Notes: generated from the letters alone by a model not told the origin. Shown: positions 31,764-40,948, numbered from the stretch's first letter. The stretch: DNA of 64,000 nt from Streptomyces liangshanensis (GCF_011694815.1 NZ_CP050177.1:4813001-4877000); one strand, 5' to 3'. A program made the numbers and translations.

Positions 31764-33350
31764 CTACTCGTCCGGCAGCACCGGGAACTCGCGCGGCGCC
31801 ACGAACAGCAGGACCAGGACGCACAGCACCGCCGCCCCCGCCGCGCCCACGAACACGTGGTCCACCGCCGCGTCCACCGCCCGGCGCAGGTACTCCTCCG
31901 AGGACGCGCTCAGCGCACCGGGGTGGCTCAGCGCCGAGGACACCGCGTCCAGGTCCCCGGGCAGCCCGGCCTCGGCCGCCGAACCCGCCGAACCCGCCGC
32001 CCCGGAGCCCGCCCCGGCCCCCGCCCCCGCCGCCAGGCGCGACGCCAGGACGCCGTTCGCCACCGCCCCGAACACCGCCGCGCCCACGCTCTGCCCGATC
32101 TGGCGGTTGAAGAGGATCGACGCGGTCGCCGTACCCCGCTCCGCCCAGCCCACGGACGACTGGACCCCGATGATCAGGGGGAGTTGGAACAGCCCCAGCC
32201 CCGCCCCGAGGACCAGCATGATCAGCGCCGGCTGCCACGCCTCCCCGGGGAAGGGCAGCAGCGGGAACGCCAGGAGGACCGCCAGCGCGACGCACATCCC
32301 GGTGATCGCGGTCCTGCGGAAGCCGATCCGGTTGTACACGCGGTTGGACAGCGCCGCGCTCACCGGCCAGCTCAGCGTCATCGCGGACAGCACGAAGCCC
32401 GCCGCGATCGGCCCGAGGCCGAGGACGGACTGCGCGTACGTCGGCAGGAAGACGGTCGGCGCGACGATCAGCAGCCCGAGCGCGCCCAGCGCGAGGTTGA
32501 CCGCCGCGATCGTCCGGCGCTTCCACACCCAGCCGGGGATGATCGGGTCGGCGGCCCGGCGTTCGATCAGCACGGTCAGGCAGGCCAGTGCCGCGCTCCC
32601 CGCGAGAAGTCCCAGGGAGGGTACGGAGAGCCAGGGCCACGCCACCCCGCCCTGCACGAGCGCGGTGAGCAGCAGCGTCGCGGTGGCGAAGACCGCGAGC
32701 GAGCCGGCCCAGTCGACCCGGGGGCGCGGTCCCGCGCCGGGCCTGGCCGGTTCGTGCAGGTGGCGGACGACGAGCCAGAGCGCCACCGCGCCGACGGGCA
32801 GGTTGACGAGGAAGATCCACCGCCAGTCCGCGTACCCCGCGAACAGCCCGCCGACCAGCGGCCCCGCGACCGAGGCGCTCGCCCAGACGGTGGACAACTT
32901 CGCCTGGATCCTGGGGCGTTCCTTCAGGGGGTACAGGTCCGCGGCGATGGTCTGCACCGTGCCCTGGAGCGCGCCGCCGCCGAGGCCCTGGACGACGCGG
33001 AAGGCGATGAGGGCGGCCATGTTCCAGGCGCTCGCGCAGAGGACGGACCCGATGAGGAAGATGACGATGCCGGCGATCAGGACGGGCTTGCGGCCGAGGG
33101 TGTCGGAGAGTTTCCCGTACACGGGCAGGGTGACCGTCACGGCGAGCAGGTAGCCGGAGAACAGCCAGGAGAAGACGGAGAATCCGCCGAGGTCGCCGAC
33201 GATCTGCGGGACGGCCGTGGCGACGATGGTGCCGTCGAGGGCGGCGAGCGCCATGCCCAGCATGAGCGCCGCGACGACGGGGCCGCGCCCGCGCGGAGGG
33301 GCGGGAGCGGCGCCGGCTATCGCTTCGGTGTCCTCGGTGCCGCCGCCCAC
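31764..33350 (-). CDS. MFS drug:H+ antiporter, DHA2 (EmrB/QacA) type
   Basis: 528-aa membrane protein with about 14 predicted helices. Motif C-like and family signatures are visible: LAALDGTIVATAVPQIVGDL, YGKLSDTLGRKPVLI (motif A) and RVVQGLGGGALQGTVQTI. It would export a drug or metabolite against the proton gradient. GTG 33350 is preceded by AAGGAA at good spacing. A Gly/Ala-rich loop near residue 440 looks expanded. It may serve the adjacent biosynthetic genes or be a resistance determinant of the core genome; context does not decide. It diverges from the ABC operon across 343 bp. Confidence 0.9.
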   Translation of the reverse strand: MGGGTEDTEAIAGAAPAPPRGRGPVVAALMLGMALAALDGTIVATAVPQIVGDLGGFSVFSWLFSGYLLAVTVTLPVYGKLSDTLGRKPVLIAGIVIFLIGSVLCASAWNMAALIAFRVVQGLGGGALQGTVQTIAADLYPLKERPRIQAKLSTVWASASVAGPLVGGLFAGYADWRWIFLVNLPVGAVALWLVVRHLHEPARPGAGPRPRVDWAGSLAVFATATLLLTALVQGGVAWPWLSVPSLGLLAGSAALACLTVLIERRAADPIIPGWVWKRRTIAAVNLALGALGLLIVAPTVFLPTYAQSVLGLGPIAAGFVLSAMTLSWPVSAALSNRVYNRIGFRRTAITGMCVALAVLLAFPLLPFPGEAWQPALIMLVLGAGLGLFQLPLIIGVQSSVGWAERGTATASILFNRQIGQSVGAAVFGAVANGVLASRLAAGAGAGAGSGAAGSAGSAAEAGLPGDLDAVSSALSHPGALSASSEEYLRRAVDAAVDHVFVGAAGAAVLCVLVLLFVAPREFPVLPDE

Positions 33351-33693
33351 AAGATTCCTTCCCCCTGCACGTATCTGCCGGGGACACCCTCTCACCCCCA
33401 CCCCCCGCGGCTCCTCCTCCGGGAGGAATCCCCTAGGGGCTTCTCCTTACTTCTGTCCAGGGGCCTGTCCTTCGGGTGGAGGACGCGTAGAGACGGCCGT
33501 GGTCTTTAGCTTGGACATACGGCAACGGCGGTCGCCGGTACGGGGGGCGACCGCACCCGGGGGGTGGGGAAAGCCCCCTGGTGAAGACACCGCCGCGCAC
33601 CAGGGTGCGGGCGGGCGTCGGCCGACAGACTCGGAGCACATCAAGGGGACCCCGTCGCGGCGGACGCGGCGGGGGAACGACTCACTGAGGAGA
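33351..33693. promoter_or_regulatory. Divergent promoter region between MFS and MacB-type ABC genes
   Basis: No gene is visible in 343 bp. Palindromic features are CCTCCGGGAGG at about 33416-33426 and CCCCTAGGGG at 33430-33439, followed by a less GC-rich stretch (TTCTCCTTACTTCTGTCC and, near 33505, a TCTTTAGCTTGGACAT segment) where a promoter could lie. A GAGGAGA ribosome-binding site precedes ATG 33694. Confidence 0.45.
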
Positions 33694-34488
33694 ATGACCG
33701 TGACAACGGCTGCAACCATCCCCAGGCACGGGGGCACTGGAGGGCGTACGGCCGTCGCGGCGCGAGCGCGGCAGGTCGTCAAGGCGTACGGGGCGGGCGA
33801 GACCCGCGTCGTGGCACTCGACCACGTCGACGTGGACGTCGCCCGGGGGGAGTTCACAGCGATCATGGGGCCCTCGGGCTCCGGCAAGTCGACGCTGATG
33901 CACTGCCTCGCCGGGCTCGACACGGTGACGTCGGGGGAGATCCACCTCGACGAGACCGAGATAACGAAGCTCAAGGACAAGCGCCTGACGCAGCTGCGCC
34001 GGGACCGGATCGGCTTCATCTTCCAGGCGTTCAACCTCCTGCCGACGCTCAACGCGCTGGAGAACATCACGCTGCCGATGGACATCGCCGGCCGTAAGCC
34101 GGACGCCGAGTGGCTGCGGAAGGTGGTGGAGACGGTGGGCCTGGCCGACCGGCTCAAGCACCGGCCGACGCAGCTGTCCGGCGGCCAGCAGCAGCGGGTC
34201 GCGGTGGCCAGGGCGCTCGCCGCCCGCCCCGAGATCATCTTCGGTGACGAGCCGACGGGGAACCTGGACTCGCGGGCCGGCGCCGAGGTGTTGGGCTTCC
34301 TGCGCCGGTCCGTCGACGACCTGGGCCAGACGATCGTGATGGTCACGCACGACCCGGTCGCCGCGTCCTACGCGGACCGGGTGCTGTACCTCGCGGACGG
34401 CCGGATCGTGGACGAGATGTTCCGGCCGACGGCCGAAGCCGTACTCGACCGGATGAAGGACTTCGACGCGCGGGGGCGGACGTCGTGA
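33694..34488 (+). CDS. MacB/LolD-type ABC transporter ATP-binding protein
   Basis: 264-aa ATPase. Walker A is IMGPSGSGKSTLMHCLAG, the signature LSGGQQQRVAVARALA, Walker B EIIFGDEPTGNLDS, and the H-loop VMVTHDPVAA. It belongs to the MacB/FtsE-like group that powers extrusion of peptides, lipoproteins or drugs rather than import. ATG 33694 follows GAGGAGA and begins a 25-residue leader. Its stop overlaps the permease GTG by four bases. Confidence 0.95.
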   Translation: MTVTTAATIPRHGGTGGRTAVAARARQVVKAYGAGETRVVALDHVDVDVARGEFTAIMGPSGSGKSTLMHCLAGLDTVTSGEIHLDETEITKLKDKRLTQLRRDRIGFIFQAFNLLPTLNALENITLPMDIAGRKPDAEWLRKVVETVGLADRLKHRPTQLSGGQQQRVAVARALAARPEIIFGDEPTGNLDSRAGAEVLGFLRRSVDDLGQTIVMVTHDPVAASYADRVLYLADGRIVDEMFRPTAEAVLDRMKDFDARGRTS

Positions 34489-37067
34489 CCGTGGTCAAGA
34501 CCTCGATGCGCAACTTCTTCGCGCACAAGGGGCGGATGGCGCTGTCCGCCGTCGCGGTCCTGCTGTCGGTGGCGTTCGTCTCCGGCACGCTCGTCTTCAC
34601 CGACACGATGAACACGACGTTCGACAAGCTCTTCGCCATCACCTCCCCGGACGTGACGGTGAGCCCCAAGTCGTCGGGCGGGGAGGGCGGCCAGCAGTCG
34701 GGGACCGGCAAGCCCGAGACCCTGCCCGCCTCGGCCCTCGAACGGGTCGGCGCGGTGGCCGGGGTGAAGTCCGTCGAGGGCGCGGTCAGCAGCGAGAGTG
34801 TGACCGTCGTCAACGCGGAGAACAAGAACGTGGGCGCCACGACCGGCGCCCCCACGTTCGTCGGCAACTGGACGCGCAACGACCTGCGTTCGATGGAGAT
34901 CGCCTCCGGCCACGCGCCGCGCGGTCCCACCGAGGCGATGATCGACGCCGACACCGCCGACAAGCACCACATCAAGATCGGTGACGAGCTGCGCGCGATC
35001 GCCGTCACCGGGACCTTCACCAAGAAGATCACCGGCATCGCCGCCTTCAAGGTCACCAACCCCGGCGCGACGGTCCTCTACCTGGACACCGCGACGGCCC
35101 AGCGCGAACTGCTCGGCGGCCCCGGCCGGTTCACCCAGCTGCACGTCACCGCCGACGCGGGTGTCAGCGACACGAAGCTCAAGCAGGACGTGACGGCGGC
35201 CCTCGGCACGGGGACGTACAAGATCCAGACGCAGAAGGAGGCCGCCGACGCGAACCGTTCCGACGTCGGGTCCTTCCTGGACGTGATGAAGTACGCGATG
35301 CTCGGCTTCGCCGGGATCGCCTTCCTCGTCGGCATCTTCCTCATCGTCAACACCTTCTCGATGCTGGTCGCCCAGCGCACCCGGGAGATCGGGCTGATGC
35401 GGGCGCTCGGCTCCAGCCGCGGCCAGATCAACCGCTCGGTGCTCTTCGAGGCGGTCCTGCTCGGGGTGTTCGGCTCGGTCGCCGGAGTGGCGGCCGGGGT
35501 GGGGCTCGCGGTCGGGCTGATGAAGCTCATGTCGGCCACCGGCCTCGAACTGTCCACCGAGGACCTGACCGTGCGGTGGACGACCCCGGTCATCGGGCTC
35601 GTGCTCGGCGTGCTGGTCACCGTCGTCTCCGCCTACATCCCCGCCCGGCGCGCCGCGCGGATCTCCCCGATGGCCGCGCTGCGCGACGCCGGGACCCCCG
35701 CGGACGGGCGGGCCGGCCTGCTCAGGGCCGTCCTCGGGCTGCTGCTCACGGCGGCGGGCGGCCTCTCCCTCCTGGTGGCGACGCGCGCCGACGAGGCGGC
35801 GGCGGGTTCGCTGTTCCTCGGCGTGGGCGTGGTCTTCACGCTCATCGGGTTCGTCGTGATCGGCCCGCTGCTGGCGGGCGGTCTGGTCCGGGTGCTCAGC
35901 GCCGTGCTGCTGCGGGTGTTCGGCCCGGTCGGCCGGCTCGCGGAGCGCAACGCGCTGCGCAATCCGCGCCGTACGGGAGCCACCGGCGCCGCGCTGATGA
36001 TCGGCCTCGCGCTGGTGGCGTGCCTCTCGGTGGTGGGCTCCTCGATGGTCGCGTCGGCCACCGACGAGCTGGACAAGTCGGTCGGGGCGGACTTCATCGT
36101 CCAGCCGTCCGTACCGAACACGCCGATCGTGCCGAAGGCGCAGGAAGCGCTGGAGAGCACGCCGGGCATCGCGCACGTCACCCAGTACCGCATGGTCGAC
36201 GCCAAGCTGACCTCGCCGGACGGCAAGGCGGAGGACGAGGGCGTCATCGCCGCCGACCCGACGTACGCGCAGGACCTGCGCCGCGAGACCGTCGCGGGGG
36301 AGCTGTCGGCGGCGTACGGCAAGGACGCCATGTCCGTCGGGGACGCGTACGCCAAGGACCACGGCGTCAAGGTCGGGGACACGATCAAGGTCGCGTTCAA
36401 GGCCGGCGGGACGGCGGAGCTCAAGGTCGCGGCGATCACGTCGGACGACACGAGCATCGACAAGGGCGCGATGTACATCAACCTCACGACCGCCGAGCGG
36501 TACGTGCCGGCCGCCAAGATGCCCAAGAACATGATCATGTTCGCGGCGGCGCAGGACGGCAAGGAGAAGGAGGCGTACGCGGCCCTCAAGAAGTCGCTCG
36601 CGCCGTACCCGCAGTACAAGGTGCAGGACCAGACCGACTTCAAGCAGGACCTCAAGGACCAGGTCAGCCAGCTGCTCAACATCGTGTACGGGCTGCTGGG
36701 CCTCGCGATCGTGGTCGCGGTGCTGGGCGTGGTCAACACCCTGGCCCTGTCGGTGGTCGAACGGACCCGCGAGATCGGCCTCCTGAGGGCGATCGGCCTC
36801 TCGCGGCGCCAACTGCGCCGCATGATCCGCCTGGAGTCGGTGGTCATCGCCGTCTTCGGCGCCCTGCTCGGCCTGGGCCTGGGCCTCGGCTGGGGCACGG
36901 CGGCCCAGAAGCTCCTGGCCCTGGAGGGCCTGGGGGTCCTGGAGATCCCGTGGCCGACGATCGCGGGCGTCTTCGTGGCCTCGGCCTTCGTGGGACTGTT
37001 CGCGGCCCTGGTCCCGGCGTTCCGGGCGGGCCGGATGAACGTACTGAACGCGATCGCGAGCGACTGA
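34485..37067 (+). CDS. FtsX/MacB-like ABC permease
   Basis: 860-aa permease with two FtsX modules: an N-terminal helix (ALSAVAVLLSVAFVSGTLVF) and a large extracytoplasmic domain, then helices at about 265-400 (AFLVGIFLIVNTFSMLVAQR, LMRALGSSRGQINRSV), a repeat of the architecture from about 410, and terminal helices ending FAALVPAFRAGRMNVLNAIA. The duplicated TREIGLLRAIG and TREIGLMRALG motifs mark the two FtsX halves. It works with the upstream ATPase, probably in export or envelope-stress adaptation. A 22-bp-stem terminator follows. Confidence 0.94.
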   Translation: MTVVKTSMRNFFAHKGRMALSAVAVLLSVAFVSGTLVFTDTMNTTFDKLFAITSPDVTVSPKSSGGEGGQQSGTGKPETLPASALERVGAVAGVKSVEGAVSSESVTVVNAENKNVGATTGAPTFVGNWTRNDLRSMEIASGHAPRGPTEAMIDADTADKHHIKIGDELRAIAVTGTFTKKITGIAAFKVTNPGATVLYLDTATAQRELLGGPGRFTQLHVTADAGVSDTKLKQDVTAALGTGTYKIQTQKEAADANRSDVGSFLDVMKYAMLGFAGIAFLVGIFLIVNTFSMLVAQRTREIGLMRALGSSRGQINRSVLFEAVLLGVFGSVAGVAAGVGLAVGLMKLMSATGLELSTEDLTVRWTTPVIGLVLGVLVTVVSAYIPARRAARISPMAALRDAGTPADGRAGLLRAVLGLLLTAAGGLSLLVATRADEAAAGSLFLGVGVVFTLIGFVVIGPLLAGGLVRVLSAVLLRVFGPVGRLAERNALRNPRRTGATGAALMIGLALVACLSVVGSSMVASATDELDKSVGADFIVQPSVPNTPIVPKAQEALESTPGIAHVTQYRMVDAKLTSPDGKAEDEGVIAADPTYAQDLRRETVAGELSAAYGKDAMSVGDAYAKDHGVKVGDTIKVAFKAGGTAELKVAAITSDDTSIDKGAMYINLTTAERYVPAAKMPKNMIMFAAAQDGKEKEAYAALKKSLAPYPQYKVQDQTDFKQDLKDQVSQLLNIVYGLLGLAIVVAVLGVVNTLALSVVERTREIGLLRAIGLSRRQLRRMIRLESVVIAVFGALLGLGLGLGWGTAAQKLLALEGLGVLEIPWPTIAGVFVASAFVGLFAALVPAFRAGRMNVLNAIASD

Positions 37068-37095
37068 GGCCGCCGCGCGGCCCGGAATACGTCAT

Positions 37096-37147
37096 CGTGC
37101 GCAAGGCCCGGGAGGGGAGAAGCACCCCCTTCCGGGCCTTGCGCACG
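37096..37147. terminator. Very strong hairpin after the MacB-type operon
   Basis: CGTGCGCAAGGCCCGGGAGG begins a stem that is matched by the inverted CCTTCCGGGCCTTGCGCACG across a short AGAAGCA-containing loop, about 22 bp with a single G-T wobble. It lies 28 bp past the permease stop and separates this operon from the next. Confidence 0.92.
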
Positions 37148-37240
37148 ACCGGCCCGGGGAATCCCGGGAAGAAAGGGGTTGCACTGCCGGACGGGCAGTG
37201 GGTAGGTTCTGGTGTAGACCAATCACGGGGGTGGTTATGC

Positions 37241-37897
37241 ATGGGGGCGACCGTGCGGTTGGCAAAACCGCGGCTTATCGTTCTCGACTTCGACGGAGTT
37301 CTCCTCGACACCGAACGCATCGCGGTCGAGGAATGGCAAAGGATTCTTCACCGGGAAAGGGTTGACCTCCCTGCCCCGCTGCCTGTCAGAACCGACGCCA
37401 CACTGGATCGCGGCGCGCTGGGCGCCCGCCTGATCTCCCTTCTCGGAAAACGGCGCTCCGACGGGCTGTGGGAGGAATTCGAGCGGGAGAACCGCCGCCG
37501 CGCCGACGAGGAACCACTGCTGCCCGGCGTGGCCGCGTTCCTCGACGCCTGCCGCCGTGAGGGGCGGGTGCTGGCCCTGGCCTCCGGGAACTCCCGGGAC
37601 TGGGTCGAGGGCCACCTGGACCGCCTCGGCGTGCGGGAGCACTTCGCCGCCGTGACCTGCGCGGGTCCGGACATCGCCGCCAAACCGGCGCCCGACGCCT
37701 ACCGTGCCGTGCTGCGTGAGTGCGGCGCCGCGCCCGGGACCGCACTGGCCGTGGAGGACTCCTTCGCGGGTCTCCTCGCCGCGCGGGCCGCCGGCCTGCC
37801 CGTCGTCTGGGTCACCTCGTGCCCCCCGGGCGTCCCCGCTCCGACCGAGGTCGAGAGCCGTGTCCGGGACCTGGGAGAACTGGCCTTCGCCGCCTGA
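37241..37897 (+). CDS. HAD-superfamily phosphatase/phosphomutase-like hydrolase
   Basis: 218-aa subfamily IA HAD hydrolase. Motif I is LIVLDFDGVLLDTERIAVEE (nucleophile and acid/base Asp), motif II is LALASGNSRDWVEGHL, the motif III Lys lies in DIAAKPAPDAYRAVL, and motif IV is LAVEDSFAGLLAARAAGLP. Likely a small phosphate-ester phosphatase. ATG 37241 follows GGGGGTGG; an earlier GTG in another frame is not used. It is the first gene of the ten-gene operon to 49353 and follows the strong terminator. Its substrate could be a phosphorylated intermediate made by the GHMP-fold protein three genes on. Confidence 0.9.
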   Translation: MGATVRLAKPRLIVLDFDGVLLDTERIAVEEWQRILHRERVDLPAPLPVRTDATLDRGALGARLISLLGKRRSDGLWEEFERENRRRADEEPLLPGVAAFLDACRREGRVLALASGNSRDWVEGHLDRLGVREHFAAVTCAGPDIAAKPAPDAYRAVLRECGAAPGTALAVEDSFAGLLAARAAGLPVVWVTSCPPGVPAPTEVESRVRDLGELAFAA

Positions 37898-37944
37898 AAT
37901 CTTTCTCCTGTACCGCCTTTCTGAGTCGCAGAAGGATGGAACTA

Positions 37945-39066
37945 GTGAGCCTCGCTGTCCGCATGGACGCGCTCGACCGAACCATTTCCGATCTGGATCC
38001 CCTCGAATTCGTCCGTCATGTCGACCACCTGACGGAACTCAACGCGCACGCCGACCGGGCCGGTCTCGAACGACTGGCCGACGACATGCTCGCGCGCGTA
38101 TGGAACAACGTGTCCGATCTGCCGACCGCGGGCGCCGCTCTACGCGACCTCGGATTTGTTCTGGCCTCGCTGGAACGGCACGGCGTGGACCACCGCACCA
38201 TCAGCGGCGCGGAGGAAACACTGTTGAAGCTCGGGGACATCACGGATGAAATCCCGAGGGACAGCGTCTACACCTACGCTTTACGCAATCCCCGCTCCGG
38301 GACCCGATTCTTCACCGGAATACCCGAGGAAATCCTTTTCATCGACCAGGTGCGCATCGCGGGCACCGCCCTGCGCCCGGCCGTCGACGATCTCGTCGCC
38401 ACGCTCACGCTGCCGCTCCGCGACCCGGAGCTGACCGAGCGGCTCGCCCGGGCCGTCGCCGGGTTCAGGACGTTCGCCGAGGCGCTGCTCGCCGTCAAAC
38501 GACAGGTGACACCCGAGGTCTTCTCGCACCGGATGCGCCCCTACTTCCCGCCGATGACGGTGGGAGGGACGGTCCTGTACGCGCCGGGCGGCGCCCAGAT
38601 GACCCCGCTGCTGGTGGACATCGCGCTGCTGCGCCCGGAGCCGGGCGAGCCGGAGGCGGGGTGGTACCCCCGGTACCTGGACGAGAACCTGCCGTACCTC
38701 CCCGCCGCCTACCGCGAGGCGGCGGACGCGATCCAGCGGCACCGACCCCTGCTTCCCCGCCTCCTGGACGAGGCGGCGCGGGCCGGCAGCGCGCTCCGCG
38801 ACGCGGGGCGGGAGGAGCCGGGCCTGCGCCAACTGCGGTTGCTGATGCGGGAAGTGCTGCGCTTCCGGCTGCCCCACCTCCAGCTGGCGCGGGCCAACAT
38901 GGCCATCCGGGTGCCCGGTTCGCTGGGCAGCGGCGGATACACCACCAGTTCGCTCGACCAACTGGCCGAGCTGACGACCCGGCGCCACCACCAGCTCACC
39001 GACGCCCTGTCCGACGGGCCGCCGGCCGTACGGTCCACCGCACCCCCGACGCCCGAGGCGGGATGA
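37945..39066 (+). CDS. PrnB-like (DUF1864) haem-dependent dioxygenase-fold enzyme
   Basis: 373-aa protein resembling the monodechloroaminopyrrolnitrin synthase PrnB family, which has the indoleamine/tryptophan dioxygenase fold and binds haem; PrnB rearranges 7-chlorotryptophan. Recognisable stretches are SVYTYALRNPRSGTRFFTGI, PEEILFIDQVRIAG and the close RVPGSLGSGGYTTSS. The GTG at 37945 is preferred because AGAAGGA lies eight bases upstream; ATG 37936 overlaps that site. A TTA codon at 38281-38283 (codon 113) suggests bldA control. No halogenase or other pyrrolnitrin gene is nearby, so the substrate is probably different. Confidence 0.75.
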   Translation: MSLAVRMDALDRTISDLDPLEFVRHVDHLTELNAHADRAGLERLADDMLARVWNNVSDLPTAGAALRDLGFVLASLERHGVDHRTISGAEETLLKLGDITDEIPRDSVYTYALRNPRSGTRFFTGIPEEILFIDQVRIAGTALRPAVDDLVATLTLPLRDPELTERLARAVAGFRTFAEALLAVKRQVTPEVFSHRMRPYFPPMTVGGTVLYAPGGAQMTPLLVDIALLRPEPGEPEAGWYPRYLDENLPYLPAAYREAADAIQRHRPLLPRLLDEAARAGSALRDAGREEPGLRQLRLLMREVLRFRLPHLQLARANMAIRVPGSLGSGGYTTSSLDQLAELTTRRHHQLTDALSDGPPAVRSTAPPTPEAG

Positions 39067-39067
39067 G

Positions 39068-40222
39068 ATGTTCGCTTCGTTCACCCCAGGGACCATCCAC
39101 CACCCCTTCACCGGCCCGGTCGGCGCGGGCAAGGCGCTCGACCGGACCGCCGTCCGCTACCCGACCCGGCTCAACGCGATGGCCCTCCAGCCGGCCGCCG
39201 TCGCGGGCGACCACAACCTCCTCTACGACGCGGGCGAACTGGTCTTCTCCGTCGCGCGTTTCCACCGGGTGCGGGTACGCAGGCTCCCGCGCGGCCAGGA
39301 CCTCCGCCTGGACCCCGGCATCCGCCGCCCCCTCCTCGTGGAGCACGCCGTCCGGGTCATGTGCGCCGCCCTCGGGGCGGACACGGCGCTCGAAGTGGCC
39401 GTGGACAGCGACCCGCTCCCGGTGCACGCCGGGTTCGGCTCCAGCAGCAGCCTGACGGCGGCCGTCGCGACGGCCGTCAACCACCTGTACGGCAGCCCGG
39501 TGGACCGGGCCGACCTCCTGCCGTACCTCACCAGCAACCACGGGGAGGAGCACGGCGAGGAGCCCGGCCGACTGATGCCCGTGCAGTGCATCGGCGGGTC
39601 GGCGGCCTCCGGCCTCCACCCCGGCGGAGTCCAGGTCGTGGCGGGCCGCAGCACGGTCGTCCTGACCGCGCCCGTGCCCGACGGCCTCTCGTTCGTCATC
39701 GCGGTGCCGCCGCCCGTGCCCGAGCGCTCCACGCAGGAGCTGATGGCCGCCGAGATCGCGCAGTTCGACCGCTTCCGCGCCACCGGCGAGCTGCACGCGC
39801 CGACCATCGCGTTCCGGATGCTGCACGAGGCGATGCCCGCCCTGGTGCGCGGCGACCTGGGGCCGCTCGGCGACCTGGTCTTCGACTACCGCTTCCGCAT
39901 GGGCAGCATCGAGAACTGCTCCTTCTCCTACCCCGGGCTGACCGAACTCGCCCGCCGGCTGGAGCCGTTGAAGACCAGCGGCGCGGCGACCGTGCTCGCC
40001 CTGTCCTCGGTCGGCCCGGCGTTCTTCGCTCTCACGGACGACCCGGACCACTGCGAGGCGTTCTTCGCCGCGCAGGGCATGAGCACGCTCCGGGCCCGCC
40101 CGCACAACGGCACGTACGAGGAGATCCCGTACGACGGTACGGACGGGACGGAGCCGCACCACGGCATCGACGGGACAGACCCGCAGCACGGCACCGACGA
40201 GGAAAGCGAGATCACCCCGTGA
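39068..40222 (+). CDS. GHMP-superfamily protein (kinase or RFAP-synthase-like)
   Basis: 384 aa. The GHMP ATP/phosphate loop is HAGFGSSSSLTAAVATAVN at about residue 120-138, and motif 3 appears as KTSGAATVLALSSVGPAFFA near residue 305. The region CIGGSAASGLHPGGVQVVAG resembles beta-ribofuranosylaminobenzene phosphate synthases, a GHMP branch that uses PRPP rather than ATP, as much as true kinases; sequence alone does not decide. ATG 39068 lies one base after the previous stop, and the stop overlaps the methyltransferase GTG. The C-terminal 30 residues are a degenerate Asp/Gly/Thr repeat (DGTDGT, DGTDPQHGTD). Confidence 0.78.
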   Translation: MFASFTPGTIHHPFTGPVGAGKALDRTAVRYPTRLNAMALQPAAVAGDHNLLYDAGELVFSVARFHRVRVRRLPRGQDLRLDPGIRRPLLVEHAVRVMCAALGADTALEVAVDSDPLPVHAGFGSSSSLTAAVATAVNHLYGSPVDRADLLPYLTSNHGEEHGEEPGRLMPVQCIGGSAASGLHPGGVQVVAGRSTVVLTAPVPDGLSFVIAVPPPVPERSTQELMAAEIAQFDRFRATGELHAPTIAFRMLHEAMPALVRGDLGPLGDLVFDYRFRMGSIENCSFSYPGLTELARRLEPLKTSGAATVLALSSVGPAFFALTDDPDHCEAFFAAQGMSTLRARPHNGTYEEIPYDGTDGTEPHHGIDGTDPQHGTDEESEITP

Positions 40223-40947
40223 ACGGACCGAGCGCCCCCGAGGCGGCCCACGAGCGCGCCGCGGCCTACTGGAACGCGCCCGGTACGGTCGCCGAGTTCG
40301 CCTCCCTGACACCCCGCCCCTACCTCGTCGAACTGCTCGCCGCGTTCACGGGCACGGAGGCGGACCCGGCGGGCGGGACGCACGGGGCCGGCGCCCCGGG
40401 CGACCCGGGGCTCGCCCTGGACCTCGGGTGCGGGGGAGGGCGCAACACCCGGGCCCTCCTCGACCACGGGTTCCGCGTGGTCGCCATGGACCTGCACGAG
40501 GCGATGGTCGAGGCGACCCGGTCCGCGGTCGCCGGCTACCCCGCCGAGCGGGTCACCGTACGCGGGGGCGCGGCGCACGCCGTCCCCGCCGAGTCCGGGA
40601 CCTTCGCGTTCGTCGTCTGCTACGGCGTCCTGCACAACGCCGTCGACGTCGCCCAGTGGCGTTCCTGCGTCACGGAACTGGCCCGGGTCCTGCGCCCGGG
40701 CGGGACGCTGGCCTTCAACTGCTTCACCTCCGACTCCCTCGATCCCCGGTTGCGCCCCGGCGGGGAGACCGGCCGCCACCTCCTGCCGGACGGCGTCCCC
40801 ATGGTGCTGCTGCCGTCCGAGGAGATCGTCGACGCGTTCGCGCGCGCCGGGCTGGCCCTGGCCGGGCCGCCGCACACGTACGTACGCGACCTGGACGTCG
40901 GCCCCAGGGCCGTCCTGCGCTGCGAGTTCCGCAAGGAGGTGCGCTGA
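40219..40947 (+). CDS. Class I SAM-dependent methyltransferase
   Basis: 242-aa enzyme with SAM motif I ALDLGCGGGRNTRALLDHG, acidic motif II VVAMDLHEAMVEATR, and FAFVVCYGVLHNAVDVAQW followed by LARVLRPGGTLAFNCFT. The GTG at 40219 overlaps the GHMP gene stop by four bases, and the PLP gene starts one base after its own stop. Methyl acceptor (O, N or C) cannot be read. An Ala/Gly-rich insertion lies before motif I. Confidence 0.9.
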   Translation: MNGPSAPEAAHERAAAYWNAPGTVAEFASLTPRPYLVELLAAFTGTEADPAGGTHGAGAPGDPGLALDLGCGGGRNTRALLDHGFRVVAMDLHEAMVEATRSAVAGYPAERVTVRGGAAHAVPAESGTFAFVVCYGVLHNAVDVAQWRSCVTELARVLRPGGTLAFNCFTSDSLDPRLRPGGETGRHLLPDGVPMVLLPSEEIVDAFARAGLALAGPPHTYVRDLDVGPRAVLRCEFRKEVR

Positions 40948-40948
40948 C

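Noticed and set aside
37945..39066. Pyrrolnitrin biosynthetic cluster
   Set aside because: Only a PrnB-like protein is present; tryptophan halogenase, PrnC and PrnD homologues are missing.
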